Part shown: piece by piece, positions 51,089 through 63,009 of the stretch
Layout of the letters: each line of letters opens with the position of its first letter
Position numbering within the stretch: position 1 is the stretch's first letter
DNA from: Rhodococcus sp. NBC_00297
GTDB taxonomy: Bacteria; Actinomycetota; Actinomycetes; Mycobacteriales; Mycobacteriaceae
Direction: 5' to 3'
Assembly: GCF_036173065.1 (NCBI RefSeq)
Contig: NZ_CP108041.1
Span: 1,860,001-1,924,000 of the forward strand
DNA length: 64,000 nt
Translations under genes and position numbers: made by a program
The notes under the pieces: model-generated
The model's database searches: none
Told to the model about the DNA's origin: nothing
The model's input: only the letters and a program-made list of their open reading frames with translations

Positions 51089-52338
51089 GATGCTGATGCT
51101 AACGATCCGGTGGTGACGCGATCCCGCAGTGAGAGGCACGTCACACGCACCGCCTCCACGAACCGGTCGACATCGTCGGCGGTGGTCCCCAGCCCGATGC
51201 TCGCCCGCACGGCACCGTCGGCCGCGCCGACCCGCGAGAGGAGGGGGTGGGCGCAGAACTTCCCGGCCCGCACCGCGATGCCGTGATCGTCGGCCAGCGC
51301 GGTGGCGAGTGCACCCGCGTCGACACCGTCGACGGTGAAGGACACGATGCCGACGATGTCGGCGGAGTCGCTCCACAGGCGGAGGACCGACACACCGGCC
51401 AGAGCGGTGAGCCCGCCGAGCAGGGCGCCCGTGCACTCCTGATCGTGAGTGGCGATGGCACCGTGGCCGATCGCGCCGATCTCGTCGCACGCCGCGGCGA
51501 TCGCGACGGCGCCGAGGAGATTGGGTGTGCCGGCCTCGTGCCGCGCCGGGGACGGCGCCCAGTCGATGTCGACCGACGCACCGAGGACGGACACGTGCCG
51601 GGTGGCTCCACCGCCCGCGAGGTACGGCTCGGCCACATCGAGCCAGTCACGCCGTCCCACGAGCACTCCCGCTCCGAAGGGCGCGTACAGCTTGTGACCA
51701 CTGAAAGCCAGGTAGTCGATGCCCGCCGCGGTGATGTCCACGGCGCGGTGCGGAACGAGTTGCGCCCCGTCGACGAGGATGCGGGCACCGTGTCGGTGCG
51801 CCAGATCCGCGAGTCGATCGAGGGGCAGGACCTCGCCCGTCACGTTGGAGGCACCCGTGACGGCAAGCAGCGCAGCAGGTCTCGACGCGAGTTCGTCGCC
51901 GAGCCGAGTCAGAGTCTCCTCGACCGAGTCCGCCGATCGCACCACCCGGCGGTTCCGCCACGGCAGCAGATTCGCGTGATGCTCGACGTCCAGCACCACC
52001 GTGTCCCCGGGAACGCAGCCCGCCAGGAGATTCAGCGCGTCGGTGGTGTTCCGCGTGAACACGACCACGTCGTCGGGATCCGCGCCGCAGAAGCGGTGCA
52101 CCGTGTTCCGGGCGGACTCGTACTCCCGGGTGCAGACCTGCGACTTGTGGCCGGCGCCGCGGTGCACACTCGCGCAGTGCGGCAACACCTCTCGTACTCG
52201 CTCGACCACCGCGTCGAGCGCGGGAGCGCTGGCCGCGTAGTCGAGATCGATGCTGCGAGTGGTGCGGCCGTCGGCACACGTCACCTGCTGATCGCGGCCG
52301 TGCACGGATGCGATGGGGCGCTGCAGAACTGTGGTCAT
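51085..52338 (-). CDS. Class-V aminotransferase / cysteine-desulfurase-like PLP enzyme
   Basis: A 417-residue fold-type I PLP enzyme. IDLDYAASAPALDAVVERV is a SufS/NifS-type start, HANLLPWR binds the cofactor ring, GARILVDGAQLVPHRAVDI has the PLP Asp, and DYLAFSGHKLYAPFGAGVLVG the Schiff-base Lys. A cysteine in the active loop is uncertain, so sulfur release, C-S lyase or EgtE-like roles are all possible. The SAM-IV riboswitch in its leader ties it to methionine/SAM supply. ATG 52338 with GGAGGG inside a switchable hairpin. The gene ends overlapping a Cys leader peptide. Confidence 0.82.
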   Translation of the reverse strand: MTTVLQRPIASVHGRDQQVTCADGRTTRSIDLDYAASAPALDAVVERVREVLPHCASVHRGAGHKSQVCTREYESARNTVHRFCGADPDDVVVFTRNTTDALNLLAGCVPGDTVVLDVEHHANLLPWRNRRVVRSADSVEETLTRLGDELASRPAALLAVTGASNVTGEVLPLDRLADLAHRHGARILVDGAQLVPHRAVDITAAGIDYLAFSGHKLYAPFGAGVLVGRRDWLDVAEPYLAGGGATRHVSVLGASVDIDWAPSPARHEAGTPNLLGAVAIAAACDEIGAIGHGAIATHDQECTGALLGGLTALAGVSVLRLWSDSADIVGIVSFTVDGVDAGALATALADDHGIAVRAGKFCAHPLLSRVGAADGAVRASIGLGTTADDVDRFVEAVRVTCLSLRDRVTTGSLASAS

Positions 52339-52343
52339 GAGGA

Positions 52344-52366
52344 ATCCCTCCGTCGAGGGATCGACG
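52344..52366 (-). promoter_or_regulatory. Mutually exclusive hairpins over the ribosome site (riboswitch expression platform)
   Basis: On the minus strand ATCCCTC-GACG-GAGGGAT (52361 to 52344) is a 7-bp stem that buries the GGAGGG ribosome site. The upstream alternative CGTCGA-TCCC-TCGACG (52366 to 52351) is a 6-bp stem sharing the same bases and leaving most of the site free. The two cannot form together. They lie between the SAM-IV aptamer and the start codon, as expected for translational control. Confidence 0.6.
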
Positions 52367-52394
52367 CACGGCACGAGGGCCGCGATCTGACGAG

Positions 52395-52519
52395 AGGCGT
52401 CGATCCGCGCTTGCCGCCTCCGTCGTCGGAGCGCGGCCAGGTCGTCACCCGGAGCACCCCACCGCGGAGGAGGGTTGCCGACCAGCGAGCCGGGGCTTGA
52501 TGCTGGTACTCGTGACCTG
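52395..52519 (-). ncRNA. SAM-IV riboswitch
   Basis: Read on the minus strand the leader contains, in order, GGTCACGAG, TCAAGCCCCGGCT, GCTGGTCGGCAACCCTCC, CGCGGTGGGGTGCTCCGGGT, GACGACCTGG and GGCAAGCGCGGATC. This is the conserved SAM-IV core (SAM-I-like binding core with a different 3' pseudoknot domain) known from actinobacteria. GGTC at the 5' end pairs with GACC after the core. It would bind S-adenosylmethionine and turn off the PLP-enzyme gene, whose ribosome site is in alternative hairpins just downstream. The 3' boundary is approximate. Confidence 0.92.
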
Positions 52520-52548
52520 GAAGCAGGATGGCAAACGGTCGCCCGAGT

Positions 52549-52554
52549 TGTCAA
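52549..52554 (-). promoter_or_regulatory. -35 element (TTGACA) of the SAM-IV transcript
   Basis: Minus-strand TTGACA lies about 32 bp upstream of the aptamer. The best -10 in range is CATCCT after 19 bp, which is weak. Confidence 0.4.
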
Positions 52555-52680
52555 CCGGTTCGCGGCACGCGCGCCGGGTCGGCGGAGTTGTTCACCAACC
52601 CGCAAACTGGGCGTGCAATAACGTGTCGTCACACCCGCCAGCGTTCCGTCGTCCCTGTTCGATGCGAGAGGCCGTTCGTC

Positions 52681-56540
<3,860 letters not shown>

Positions 56541-56541
<1 letters not shown>

Positions 56542-57839
56542 TGCCGGACTCTCCCATCGACCCGTACCTGCCGCAGAACGGCAACCGCGGGTACTCGGTC
56601 GAGCGATACGCCCTCGACCTCGAGTACAAGGTGCAGTCGAACCGCCTGTCCGGCAAGGCCGTCGTGCATGCGGTGGCCACCCGGTCGATCACCAAGTTCT
56701 CACTCGACATGGGTCCGGCCCTCACCCCGTCCAAGGTGAGTGTCGCCGGAATGCGCGGTGTCCGGTTCACCCATCGGGGCGGCAAGCTGACGGTCACGCT
56801 GCAGCGTGCCATCGACGTGGGCGCCTCCTTCACGGCCACCGTCGCCTACAGCGGCAACCCCGCACCGATTCGCAGCGTGTGGGGTGAGGTCGGGTGGGAG
56901 GAGCTCACCGACGGCGCCCTCGTCGCGAGCCAACCCAACGGCGCCGCATCGTGGTTCCCGTGCGACGACCATCCCAGTTCCAAAGCGGCGTACACCATCT
57001 CGATCACTGCCGATTCCCCGTACCACGTCGTCTCGAACGGCACACTGACGCGGAAGTACGTGAAGTCCTCGCGCACCACCTGGGTGTACGACCAGCCCGA
57101 ACCGATGGCTTCATACCTCGCGACCGTGCAGATCGGCCAGTACGAGAAACACCGGGTCAGCGACTCCCCCGTGCCGATCGACGCGATCCTGCCGGCGCAT
57201 CTGCGCCAGAACTTCGATCACGACTTCGGCCGTCAGCAGCAGATGATGGAGACGTTCGTCGAGTCGTTCGGCCCCTATCCGTTCGAGTCGTACTCCGTCG
57301 TCGTCACCGACGACGAGTTGGAGATCCCCGTCGAGGCACAGACGCTGTCGATCTTCGGCGCCAATCACTGTGACGGCGACCGCGAGTACGAGCGACTCGT
57401 CGCCCACGAACTGGCGCACCAGTGGTTCGGCAACAGCCTCACCATCGCGCGGTGGAGCGACATCTGGTTGCACGAGGGCTTCGCCTGCTACTCCGAGTGG
57501 ATCTGGTCGGAGAGCTCGGGCGGACCGTCCGCGCACCAGGAGGCCACCCGGGCACACAGTCGCCTGTCGTCCCTGCCGCAGGACATCGTGCTGGGAGATC
57601 CAGGACCGGAGGACATGTTCGACGACCGCGTGTACAAGCGCGGAGCCCTTGCCCTGCACGCACTTCGGCGCACCATCGGCAACGCGGCGTTCTTCGATCT
57701 GATCCGCGAGTGGACCACGACCTTCCGCCACGCCACCGTGGCGACGTCGGACTTCGTCGGGTTGGCGAAGCAGTACGGCAGCACCGACGAGTTCTGGGAG
57801 TCCTGGCTCGAGAAGAAGCGGCTACCCCGACTGCCCTGA
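56541..57839 (+). CDS. M1-family metallopeptidase (aminopeptidase N-like), single module
   Basis: A 432-residue protein with the gluzincin site HELAHQW at 289-295 and the third zinc ligand Glu312 (HExxH-x18-E), plus the N-terminal beta saddle (YALDLEYKVQSNRLSGKAVV). The usual GxMEN exopeptidase motif is replaced by EIPVEAQTL, which keeps the Glu but not the Asn. The long C-terminal ARM/HEAT domain is absent. No signal peptide is seen. ATG 56541 overlaps the NRPS stop (TGATG), so the two proteins are made together; it may trim or process the NRPS product. Overlaps the convergent MFS gene by 18 bp. Confidence 0.85.
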
Positions 57840-59033
57840 CGGCAGGTGCGACCGCGTTCTCGTCGCGACGAGCGCCAATGACACCGCGGCGAGAACCGCA
57901 CCGGCCGTGAACAGTTCGGGGTAGGTGATCGCGTCGGGGAACTCCTGCACGAGCAGCGCCAGAATTGCCGGCACCGCGAAGCCGAGGTAGGTCACCGAGT
58001 AGAACACCGCGGTGAGTCCGGCCAGATCACGCGGTCCCGCGATGCGCTGCACCTCCTGCAGGCCCGACACCATCGCCATGCCGTAGCCGCACCCGAGCAC
58101 CGCGGCGGCGAGCAGCGCCATCGGGATCGTCAGCACGTCGGCGGCGACCGAGACCAGCACCATGCCGACGACGATGATGCCCAGCGCGACCAGGACGGCG
58201 CGCGCACTCGACGCGGTGTCGATGCGTCGGCCGACGGCCTGGATCGCGAAGCCGGACGACAGCGCGACCACGCCGAGCAGTGCGGAGAACGCGATGGGGA
58301 ACGCGCCGGAGTGGTCGGCCATCAGACCGGGCAGCACTGCGTACGCGACGCTGGCCGCGCCGAAGACCCACGGCGCCATGGGAAGAACGACGGACACGAA
58401 CCGACGGTGACCCGCCGACGGGATACGCAGATCGGACAGCAACGAGGCGCCGTCCACCGCACGCGCTCGCGTCTCGGGCACCCCGAGCAGGGCCACGGTG
58501 GCCAGTGCTGCCAACGCGACGTGCACCAGGTACGGCAGCACCTCGGGCCACGGCGCCCACTGCGCGAGCACCCCGGCGACCCCTGCGCCCGTGGCGAATC
58601 CGCCCGTGAGCGACATGGCGGCACGGCGGGCACCCGAGCCGTCCGTGGACAGCTCCTTCAACCAACTGCCGCCGACGGCCATACCCAGCCCCAACGCGAT
58701 GCCGCTGAGCACGCGGCCGGTCGCGAGGATCGGGGCCGAGTGCGCGCCGAGGGCGATGACGAGAGATCCCGCGGCGGCGACGGCCGGCGCGGGCACCATG
58801 AGCGGCCGCCGTCCGTAGCGATCCGAGAGCGGGCCCCCGATCAGCAGGGCCGGCACGATGCCGACGACGTAGGCGAAGAGGAACACGTCGACGACGACGG
58901 GTGAGAAGCCGTGACCCTCGCGGTACATCACGAGGAGCGGCGTGAACTCGTTGCCGCCCCAGGCGACGGCGAGCATGCCGAGCGCCACGGGCAGCCAGGT
59001 GCGGGTGGTGGTCGTGCGGTCGAGAACGGTCAT
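57822..59033 (-). CDS. MFS transporter
   Basis: A 403-residue permease with about twelve hydrophobic helices. The loop 2-3 signature GGPLSDRYGRRPLMVPAP (D-R-x-G-R-R) is intact, and GLGLGMAVGGSWLKELS and GCGYGMAMVSGLQEVQRIAGPRD are further features. The substrate is unknown. ATG 59033 with AAGGA. The GntR regulator lies 11 bp upstream in the same direction, so this is probably a regulator-transporter pair in one operon. Confidence 0.88.
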   Translation of the reverse strand: MTVLDRTTTTRTWLPVALGMLAVAWGGNEFTPLLVMYREGHGFSPVVVDVFLFAYVVGIVPALLIGGPLSDRYGRRPLMVPAPAVAAAGSLVIALGAHSAPILATGRVLSGIALGLGMAVGGSWLKELSTDGSGARRAAMSLTGGFATGAGVAGVLAQWAPWPEVLPYLVHVALAALATVALLGVPETRARAVDGASLLSDLRIPSAGHRRFVSVVLPMAPWVFGAASVAYAVLPGLMADHSGAFPIAFSALLGVVALSSGFAIQAVGRRIDTASSARAVLVALGIIVVGMVLVSVAADVLTIPMALLAAAVLGCGYGMAMVSGLQEVQRIAGPRDLAGLTAVFYSVTYLGFAVPAILALLVQEFPDAITYPELFTAGAVLAAVSLALVATRTRSHLPSGQSG

Positions 59034-59044
59034 GGTGGGGTCCT

Positions 59045-59701
59045 TCAGCGGATTCCACGCGGCAGCGCGTGCGTGGCTGCCATGTGGAGGGAGAGGGCGT
59101 CGTCGTACGCGGCGACGTCGCCCTGCTCGACGAGTGCGGTGAGACGGGTGTGGTCGCCGATGATCGACGCCAACACGTCCGGATTGCGCGCCACGGAGTT
59201 CGCGGTCATGCGGCGCTGCCGGTCGCGCAATCCTGAGTAGAAGGTCGACAGCAGGGGGTTGTCCCCGTGCGTGACGACGATGGTGTGGAAGTCTGCGTCC
59301 TCGGCAGCGAAGCCGAGGGAGTCGCCCGCCTCCGCGAGAACGCGCTGCCGGTCGAGGCTCTCCCGCATCTGTGCGGCAGCGGAGGCCCGGCTGCCCGGAT
59401 CCTGTGCGAACGCTTCGAGCGATCCGGTCTCGACGAGTCGACGGGCGGCGACGAGATGGGTGGCCTCGTCGGGGGCGACGGGAACCACGAGGGCCCCGCG
59501 CTTGGGGTAGAGCCGCATCCATCCTTCGGCCGCGAGCCTGAGGAAGGCCTCACGGACCGGGGTGCGGCTGGTGCCGGTGCGCTCGGCGATCTGCCCCTCG
59601 CTGATCAGCTCCCCGCCCGGCAGCTCGCCGGAGACGATGAGCTCCTTGACCGTCGCGTACGCCCGGTCGGACGACGTCTCGGTTGCATCTGTGTTGCGCA
59701 C
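59045..59701 (-). CDS. GntR-family (FCD) transcriptional regulator
   Basis: A 218-residue repressor. Winged HTH (SDRAYATVKELIVSGELPGGELISEGQIAERTGTSRTPVREAFLRLAAEGWM) and an all-helical FCD effector domain with the metal-type residues D-x3-H in FAAEDADFHTIVV and later HTRLTALVEQGD and LHMAATH. It likely controls the MFS gene downstream and itself. GTG 59701; TAGATA lies 6 nt upstream and CTTGTATC at the start region may be part of an operator. Confidence 0.88.
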   Translation of the reverse strand: MRNTDATETSSDRAYATVKELIVSGELPGGELISEGQIAERTGTSRTPVREAFLRLAAEGWMRLYPKRGALVVPVAPDEATHLVAARRLVETGSLEAFAQDPGSRASAAAQMRESLDRQRVLAEAGDSLGFAAEDADFHTIVVTHGDNPLLSTFYSGLRDRQRRMTANSVARNPDVLASIIGDHTRLTALVEQGDVAAYDDALSLHMAATHALPRGIR

Positions 59702-59781
59702 ATCTTGTATCTAAACAGTCGGCACACCGCGTTGCCAGGTGTGTGTGACGGGCATTACGCGGTACGCGCTGCTCGCCGCAA

Positions 59782-59848
59782 CGCAGTTCGCCACCCGCAC
59801 CCCTGATCGCGGGTGCGCCGAACGATCCGCGGAGCGCGGGCGCAGCGC
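59782..59848 (+). repeat. 67-bp intergenic direct repeat, copy 1
   Basis: This copy and 59918-59984 match at 65 of 67 positions and are 136 bp apart. Each contains CACCCGC and GCGGGTG able to pair around a 10-nt loop. Between the copies is another hairpin (GCGCACC-GTGGAA-GGTGCGC). Confidence 0.8.
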
Positions 59849-59917
59849 CCGGTTCTCTGCGCACCGTGGAAGGTGCGCGCGGCGACGAGCGGTGCGCCCG
59901 GCGAGGCTCGAGCGCAC

Positions 59918-59984
59918 CGCAGTTCGCCACCCGCACCCCTGATCGCGGGTGCACCGAACGATCCGTGGAGCGCGGGCGCAGCGC
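59918..59984 (+). repeat. 67-bp intergenic direct repeat, copy 2
   Basis: Second copy, ending on the stop codon of the acyl-CoA dehydrogenase gene. It may have been taken up as that gene's terminator. Two differences from copy 1: G to A in the GGGTGCGCC segment and C to T in ATCCGCGGAG. Confidence 0.8.
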
Positions 59985-61762
59985 TACAGAACCGCGGTGT
60001 CGAGGTCCAGCGTCGTACGGTCCAGGTTCTCGAGCAGGTCGAACTGTGGGCCCGTCTTGGGGAGCTCGTACCGGAAGAAGTACTGCGCCGCGACACGCTT
60101 GCCGTCGTAGAAGGCGCCTTCCTTGTCGCCGATCGCGCGGAGCTGGTCGAGCCAGAGCCACGCGACGACCACGTGACCGGTCGCCTCGAGGTACGCGGAC
60201 GAGTTGGCCAGCGCCACCTCGGCGTCGCCCTGACCCCACAGCGTGCCGGTGACGGCCACGAGGCGATCCACTGCCGCTCGCAGGGCGTCGGCGTACTCGC
60301 CCGACATCGCGTCGATGGTCTCCGTGATGGTCTCGACGAGGAGCTGAAGTCCTCGGCCGCCCTGCGCGACGACCTTGCGTCCGAGGAGGTCGAGGCCCTG
60401 GATGCCGTTCGTTCCCTCGTGGATGGGGTTGAGGCGGTTGTCGCGGTAGAACTGCTCGACGTTGTAGTCGCGGGTGTAGCCGTACCCGCCGTGCACCTGG
60501 ATCGCGAGGTTGTTGGCCTCGAGGCACCACTGCGACGGCCACGCCTTGGCGATGGGGGTGAGCACGTCGAGGAGGAACCCGGCGCGATCCGCCGCGTCCT
60601 GCTCGCCGGTGATCTGCTCGTCGACCAGCCGCGAGCAGTACAGACCCAGGGCCAGACCGCCCTCGACGTAGGACTTCTGCGCGAGCAGCATGCGACGCAC
60701 GTCGGAGTGGTCGATGATCGGCACCTGCGGGGCAGCCGGATCCTTGTCACCGACGGGCCGGCCCTGTGCACGGTCCCGGGCGTACGCCACCGAGTGCAGG
60801 TAGCCGGTGTAGCCCAGCGCGGTCGCGCCCATGCCGACGCCGATGCGCGCCTCGTTCATCATCTTGAACATGTACGACAGGCCCTTGTGTGGCTCGCCGA
60901 CGAGATAGCCTGTGGCGCCCCCGTTCTCGCCGAATGCGAGGAGCGTGTTGGTGGTTCCGCGGTACCCCATCTTGTGGTTCAGGCCGACGAGGTTCACGTC
61001 GTTGCGCTCGCCCAGCGACCCGTCGGCGTTCACCAGCGTCTTGGGCACGACGAAGAGCGAGATGCCCTTCACGCCTGCCGGACCGCCGGGGATCTTGGCG
61101 AGGACGAGGTGCACGATGTTCTCACCGAGTTCGTGCTCGCCGCCCGAGATCCACATCTTGGTTCCGGTCACCGCGTAGGTGCCGTCACCCTGCTCGACGG
61201 CCTTGGTGGTGATGTAGGCGAGCGACGATCCGGCACCGGGCTCGGACAGGCACATGGTCCCGTGGAAACGGCCTTCGAGCATGGGCCGGACATAGGCGTC
61301 GACCAACTCCTCGCTGCCGTACTCGATGAGGAGATTGGCGTTGCCGATCGTGAGGAAGGGATAGGTCGCGGTGCCGGTGTTCGCGGCCTGGAACCACGCG
61401 AGCGACGCCTTCGACACCGTGGTCGGCAGCTGCATGCCGCCGAGCGAGTCGTCGAACTGCCCGGAGATGAGGCCGGCGTCGTTGAACACCTTCAGCGCCT
61501 GCTCGACCTCGGGAATCAGGACGACCTTGCCGTCCTCGCCGACGTGCGGCTCGTTCGCGTCCGCCTTCTTGTTGTGCGGCGCGAAGTGCTTCACCGCGAT
61601 CTGCTCGCTGAGCTCCATCACCGCGTCGAACGTCTCCCGGGAATGATCGGAGAAGCGCTTCCGCTCGGTCAACGACTCGACGTCGAGCCATTCGTAGAGG
61701 AGGAACTCGAGATCGCGACGAGACAGAACGAGGTGCGCGGGAACATCAGCAGCAGAGGACAT
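59984..61762 (-). CDS. Acyl-CoA dehydrogenase (about 600-residue type)
   Basis: A 592-residue flavoenzyme. FAD/substrate motifs: TMCLSEPGAGSSLAYITTKA, GTKMWISGGEHELGENIVHLVLAKI, RIGVGMGATALGYTGYLHSVAYARDRAQGR, and QVHGGYGYTRDYNVEQFYRDNRLNPIHEGTNGIQGLDLLGRK, which includes the usual catalytic Glu region (HEGTNGIQ). The extra N- and C-terminal parts are those of the long bacterial branch (AidB/DmdC-like length). It oxidises acyl-CoAs; the chain length is unknown. TAGTCT (61769-61774) is 6 nt before the ATG, so it should be leaderless. Confidence 0.92.
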   Translation of the reverse strand: MSSAADVPAHLVLSRRDLEFLLYEWLDVESLTERKRFSDHSRETFDAVMELSEQIAVKHFAPHNKKADANEPHVGEDGKVVLIPEVEQALKVFNDAGLISGQFDDSLGGMQLPTTVSKASLAWFQAANTGTATYPFLTIGNANLLIEYGSEELVDAYVRPMLEGRFHGTMCLSEPGAGSSLAYITTKAVEQGDGTYAVTGTKMWISGGEHELGENIVHLVLAKIPGGPAGVKGISLFVVPKTLVNADGSLGERNDVNLVGLNHKMGYRGTTNTLLAFGENGGATGYLVGEPHKGLSYMFKMMNEARIGVGMGATALGYTGYLHSVAYARDRAQGRPVGDKDPAAPQVPIIDHSDVRRMLLAQKSYVEGGLALGLYCSRLVDEQITGEQDAADRAGFLLDVLTPIAKAWPSQWCLEANNLAIQVHGGYGYTRDYNVEQFYRDNRLNPIHEGTNGIQGLDLLGRKVVAQGGRGLQLLVETITETIDAMSGEYADALRAAVDRLVAVTGTLWGQGDAEVALANSSAYLEATGHVVVAWLWLDQLRAIGDKEGAFYDGKRVAAQYFFRYELPKTGPQFDLLENLDRTTLDLDTAVL

Positions 61763-61768
61763 GCTTCG

Positions 61769-61774
61769 AGACTA
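61769..61774 (-). promoter_or_regulatory. -10 element (TAGTCT), leaderless acyl-CoA dehydrogenase
   Basis: Minus-strand TAGTCT, CGAAGC, ATG. This lies in the 19-bp gap after the ogt stop, so the -35 falls inside ogt. Confidence 0.55.
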
Positions 61775-61781
61775 ATACCGC

Positions 61782-62354
61782 CTAGTAGTTCTGTGTCTCG
61801 AGCTCGAGCAGAAGCTGCTTGGCGACCTCACCGCCGGCGTAGCGACCGGGCGTTCCGTCCGACCGCACCACGCGATGACACGGGATGACCAGGGGCAGCG
61901 GATTGCGCGCGCAGGCCGATCCCACGGCGCGGACGGCCTTCGGGCTGGCCGTCTCCGCGGCCACGGCGGCGTAGCTCCGGGTCTCACCGTAGGGGATGCG
62001 CTGGAGATGCGTCAGGACGTCGCGACGGAACCCTGCAGCGAGGCGCAGATCCAGGTCGACGTCGACGACGCGGGACGTCCCGGCGAAGAACGCGTCGAGC
62101 CCGCGGACCACCGGGTCGAGCCGGGCCGGCGCTCGGAGCACCCGCGGACTGATGCGGGTGGCCAGCGTCTGCAGGACCGTGTCGTGGTTCTCGACGTCGA
62201 AGGCCACGCGCACGACACCTCGCTCGGTGGCCGCCACGAGGAGCGTGCCGACGGGTGAGTCGAGGGTGCGGTACGCGACGTCGAGCAGTCCTTCCTCGGC
62301 GGCGCGGTGCGTCAGTCGCTCGTGGAGCGCGGTCAGTTCGGCGGCGGTGGTCAC
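61782..62354 (-). CDS. ogt: Methylated-DNA--[protein]-cysteine S-methyltransferase
   Basis: A 190-residue suicide repair protein. The acceptor Cys is in PLPLVIPCHRVVRSDGTPGRYAGGEVAKQLLLELE. The DNA-binding helix-turn-helix region is RRDVLTHLQRIPYGETRSYAAVAAETASPKAVRAVGSACARN. It removes alkyl groups from O6-guanine. The GTG start overlaps the sigma-factor stop by 4 bp, so the two are co-expressed. Confidence 0.95.
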   Translation of the reverse strand: MTTAAELTALHERLTHRAAEEGLLDVAYRTLDSPVGTLLVAATERGVVRVAFDVENHDTVLQTLATRISPRVLRAPARLDPVVRGLDAFFAGTSRVVDVDLDLRLAAGFRRDVLTHLQRIPYGETRSYAAVAAETASPKAVRAVGSACARNPLPLVIPCHRVVRSDGTPGRYAGGEVAKQLLLELETQNY

Positions 62355-62818
62355 AGCAGCTCACTCCTCGTGGTCGTGCGGCGTAGCGTCGCGATGCCGT
62401 CGGCACATGCACGCCGGGCGGCTGTGGTCGAATTACCCAGCAGCGCAGCGACGTCCGCATGAGGGAGCCCCCCGATGTGGTGGTACGCGACGGCCAGTCG
62501 CTGAGTGTCGGGCAGGGCCGCGACCGCGGACCACAGGGCGTGGTTCTCGTCGGGCACCATCGTGGCGACGTCCGGAACGGAGTCGGTGGGCACGGGCCGG
62601 CGAGCTGCCGCGCGATGAACGTCGACGGCCTTGCGGTGCGCGATGGTCACCAGCCAGGCCTGCACGTTCGCGTCCTCGGGCAGATCGGGGTACGCCCGGA
62701 GTGCGGCGAGGAAGGTCTCCGACCACGCGTCGTCGGCGTCGACGGGACCGACCACGGCGCGACAGACCCGCAGCACCACGGGGCCGTGGGTGGCCACGAC
62801 GGTCTCGAACGGAAGCAT
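62351..62818 (-). CDS. ECF-type sigma factor / sigma-like protein coupled to ogt
   Basis: A 155-residue protein with a short region 2 (VDADDAWSETFLAALRAYPDLPEDANVQAWLVTIAHRKAVDVHRAAARR) and region 4 HTH (LWSAVAALPDTQRLAVAYHHIGGLPHADVAALLGNSTTAARRACADGIATLRR). The size and motifs fit extracytoplasmic-function sigma factors. No anti-sigma gene is next to it. The ATG at 62818 is chosen as the start of MLPFETVVATHG. The 4-bp overlap with ogt suggests a DNA-alkylation response unit; this is inference. Confidence 0.85.
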   Translation of the reverse strand: MLPFETVVATHGPVVLRVCRAVVGPVDADDAWSETFLAALRAYPDLPEDANVQAWLVTIAHRKAVDVHRAAARRPVPTDSVPDVATMVPDENHALWSAVAALPDTQRLAVAYHHIGGLPHADVAALLGNSTTAARRACADGIATLRRTTTRSELL

Positions 62819-62886
62819 CACGATCAGTAAACGCGTGAGGGCGGCGGAACGTGAGAATCCACGGGATCGCGAGGTGCAACGAGCTG

Positions 62887-62970
62887 CGTGCACACCCCCT
62901 GCGTCAACCGCACACCCCCTCCAGCCTGCGGCAACGGGTGTTCACCACACGCCGGCCGTGTGCACACCCC
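62887..62970 (+). repeat. Intergenic repeat element, copy B (GTGTGCACACCCC family)
   Basis: Same block order as copy A at 11817-11906, which is on the other strand: GTGCACACCCCCTGC, AACCGCACACCCCCT, CCAGCCTGCGGCAACGGGTG, then GTGTGCACACCCC. It lies between the sigma-factor gene and the lipase gene's 3' end, in otherwise empty DNA (62819-63009). Confidence 0.6.
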
Positions 62971-63009
62971 TTCCAGCCGGCCACCGCACCAGCGCGCGCA
63001 CCCCGACAC

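Noticed and set aside
59782..59984. Possible two-repeat CRISPR or tRNA-like structure
   Set aside because: Repeats are 67 bp and the single gap is 69 bp. No cloverleaf or cas gene is present, so it was called an intergenic duplication.
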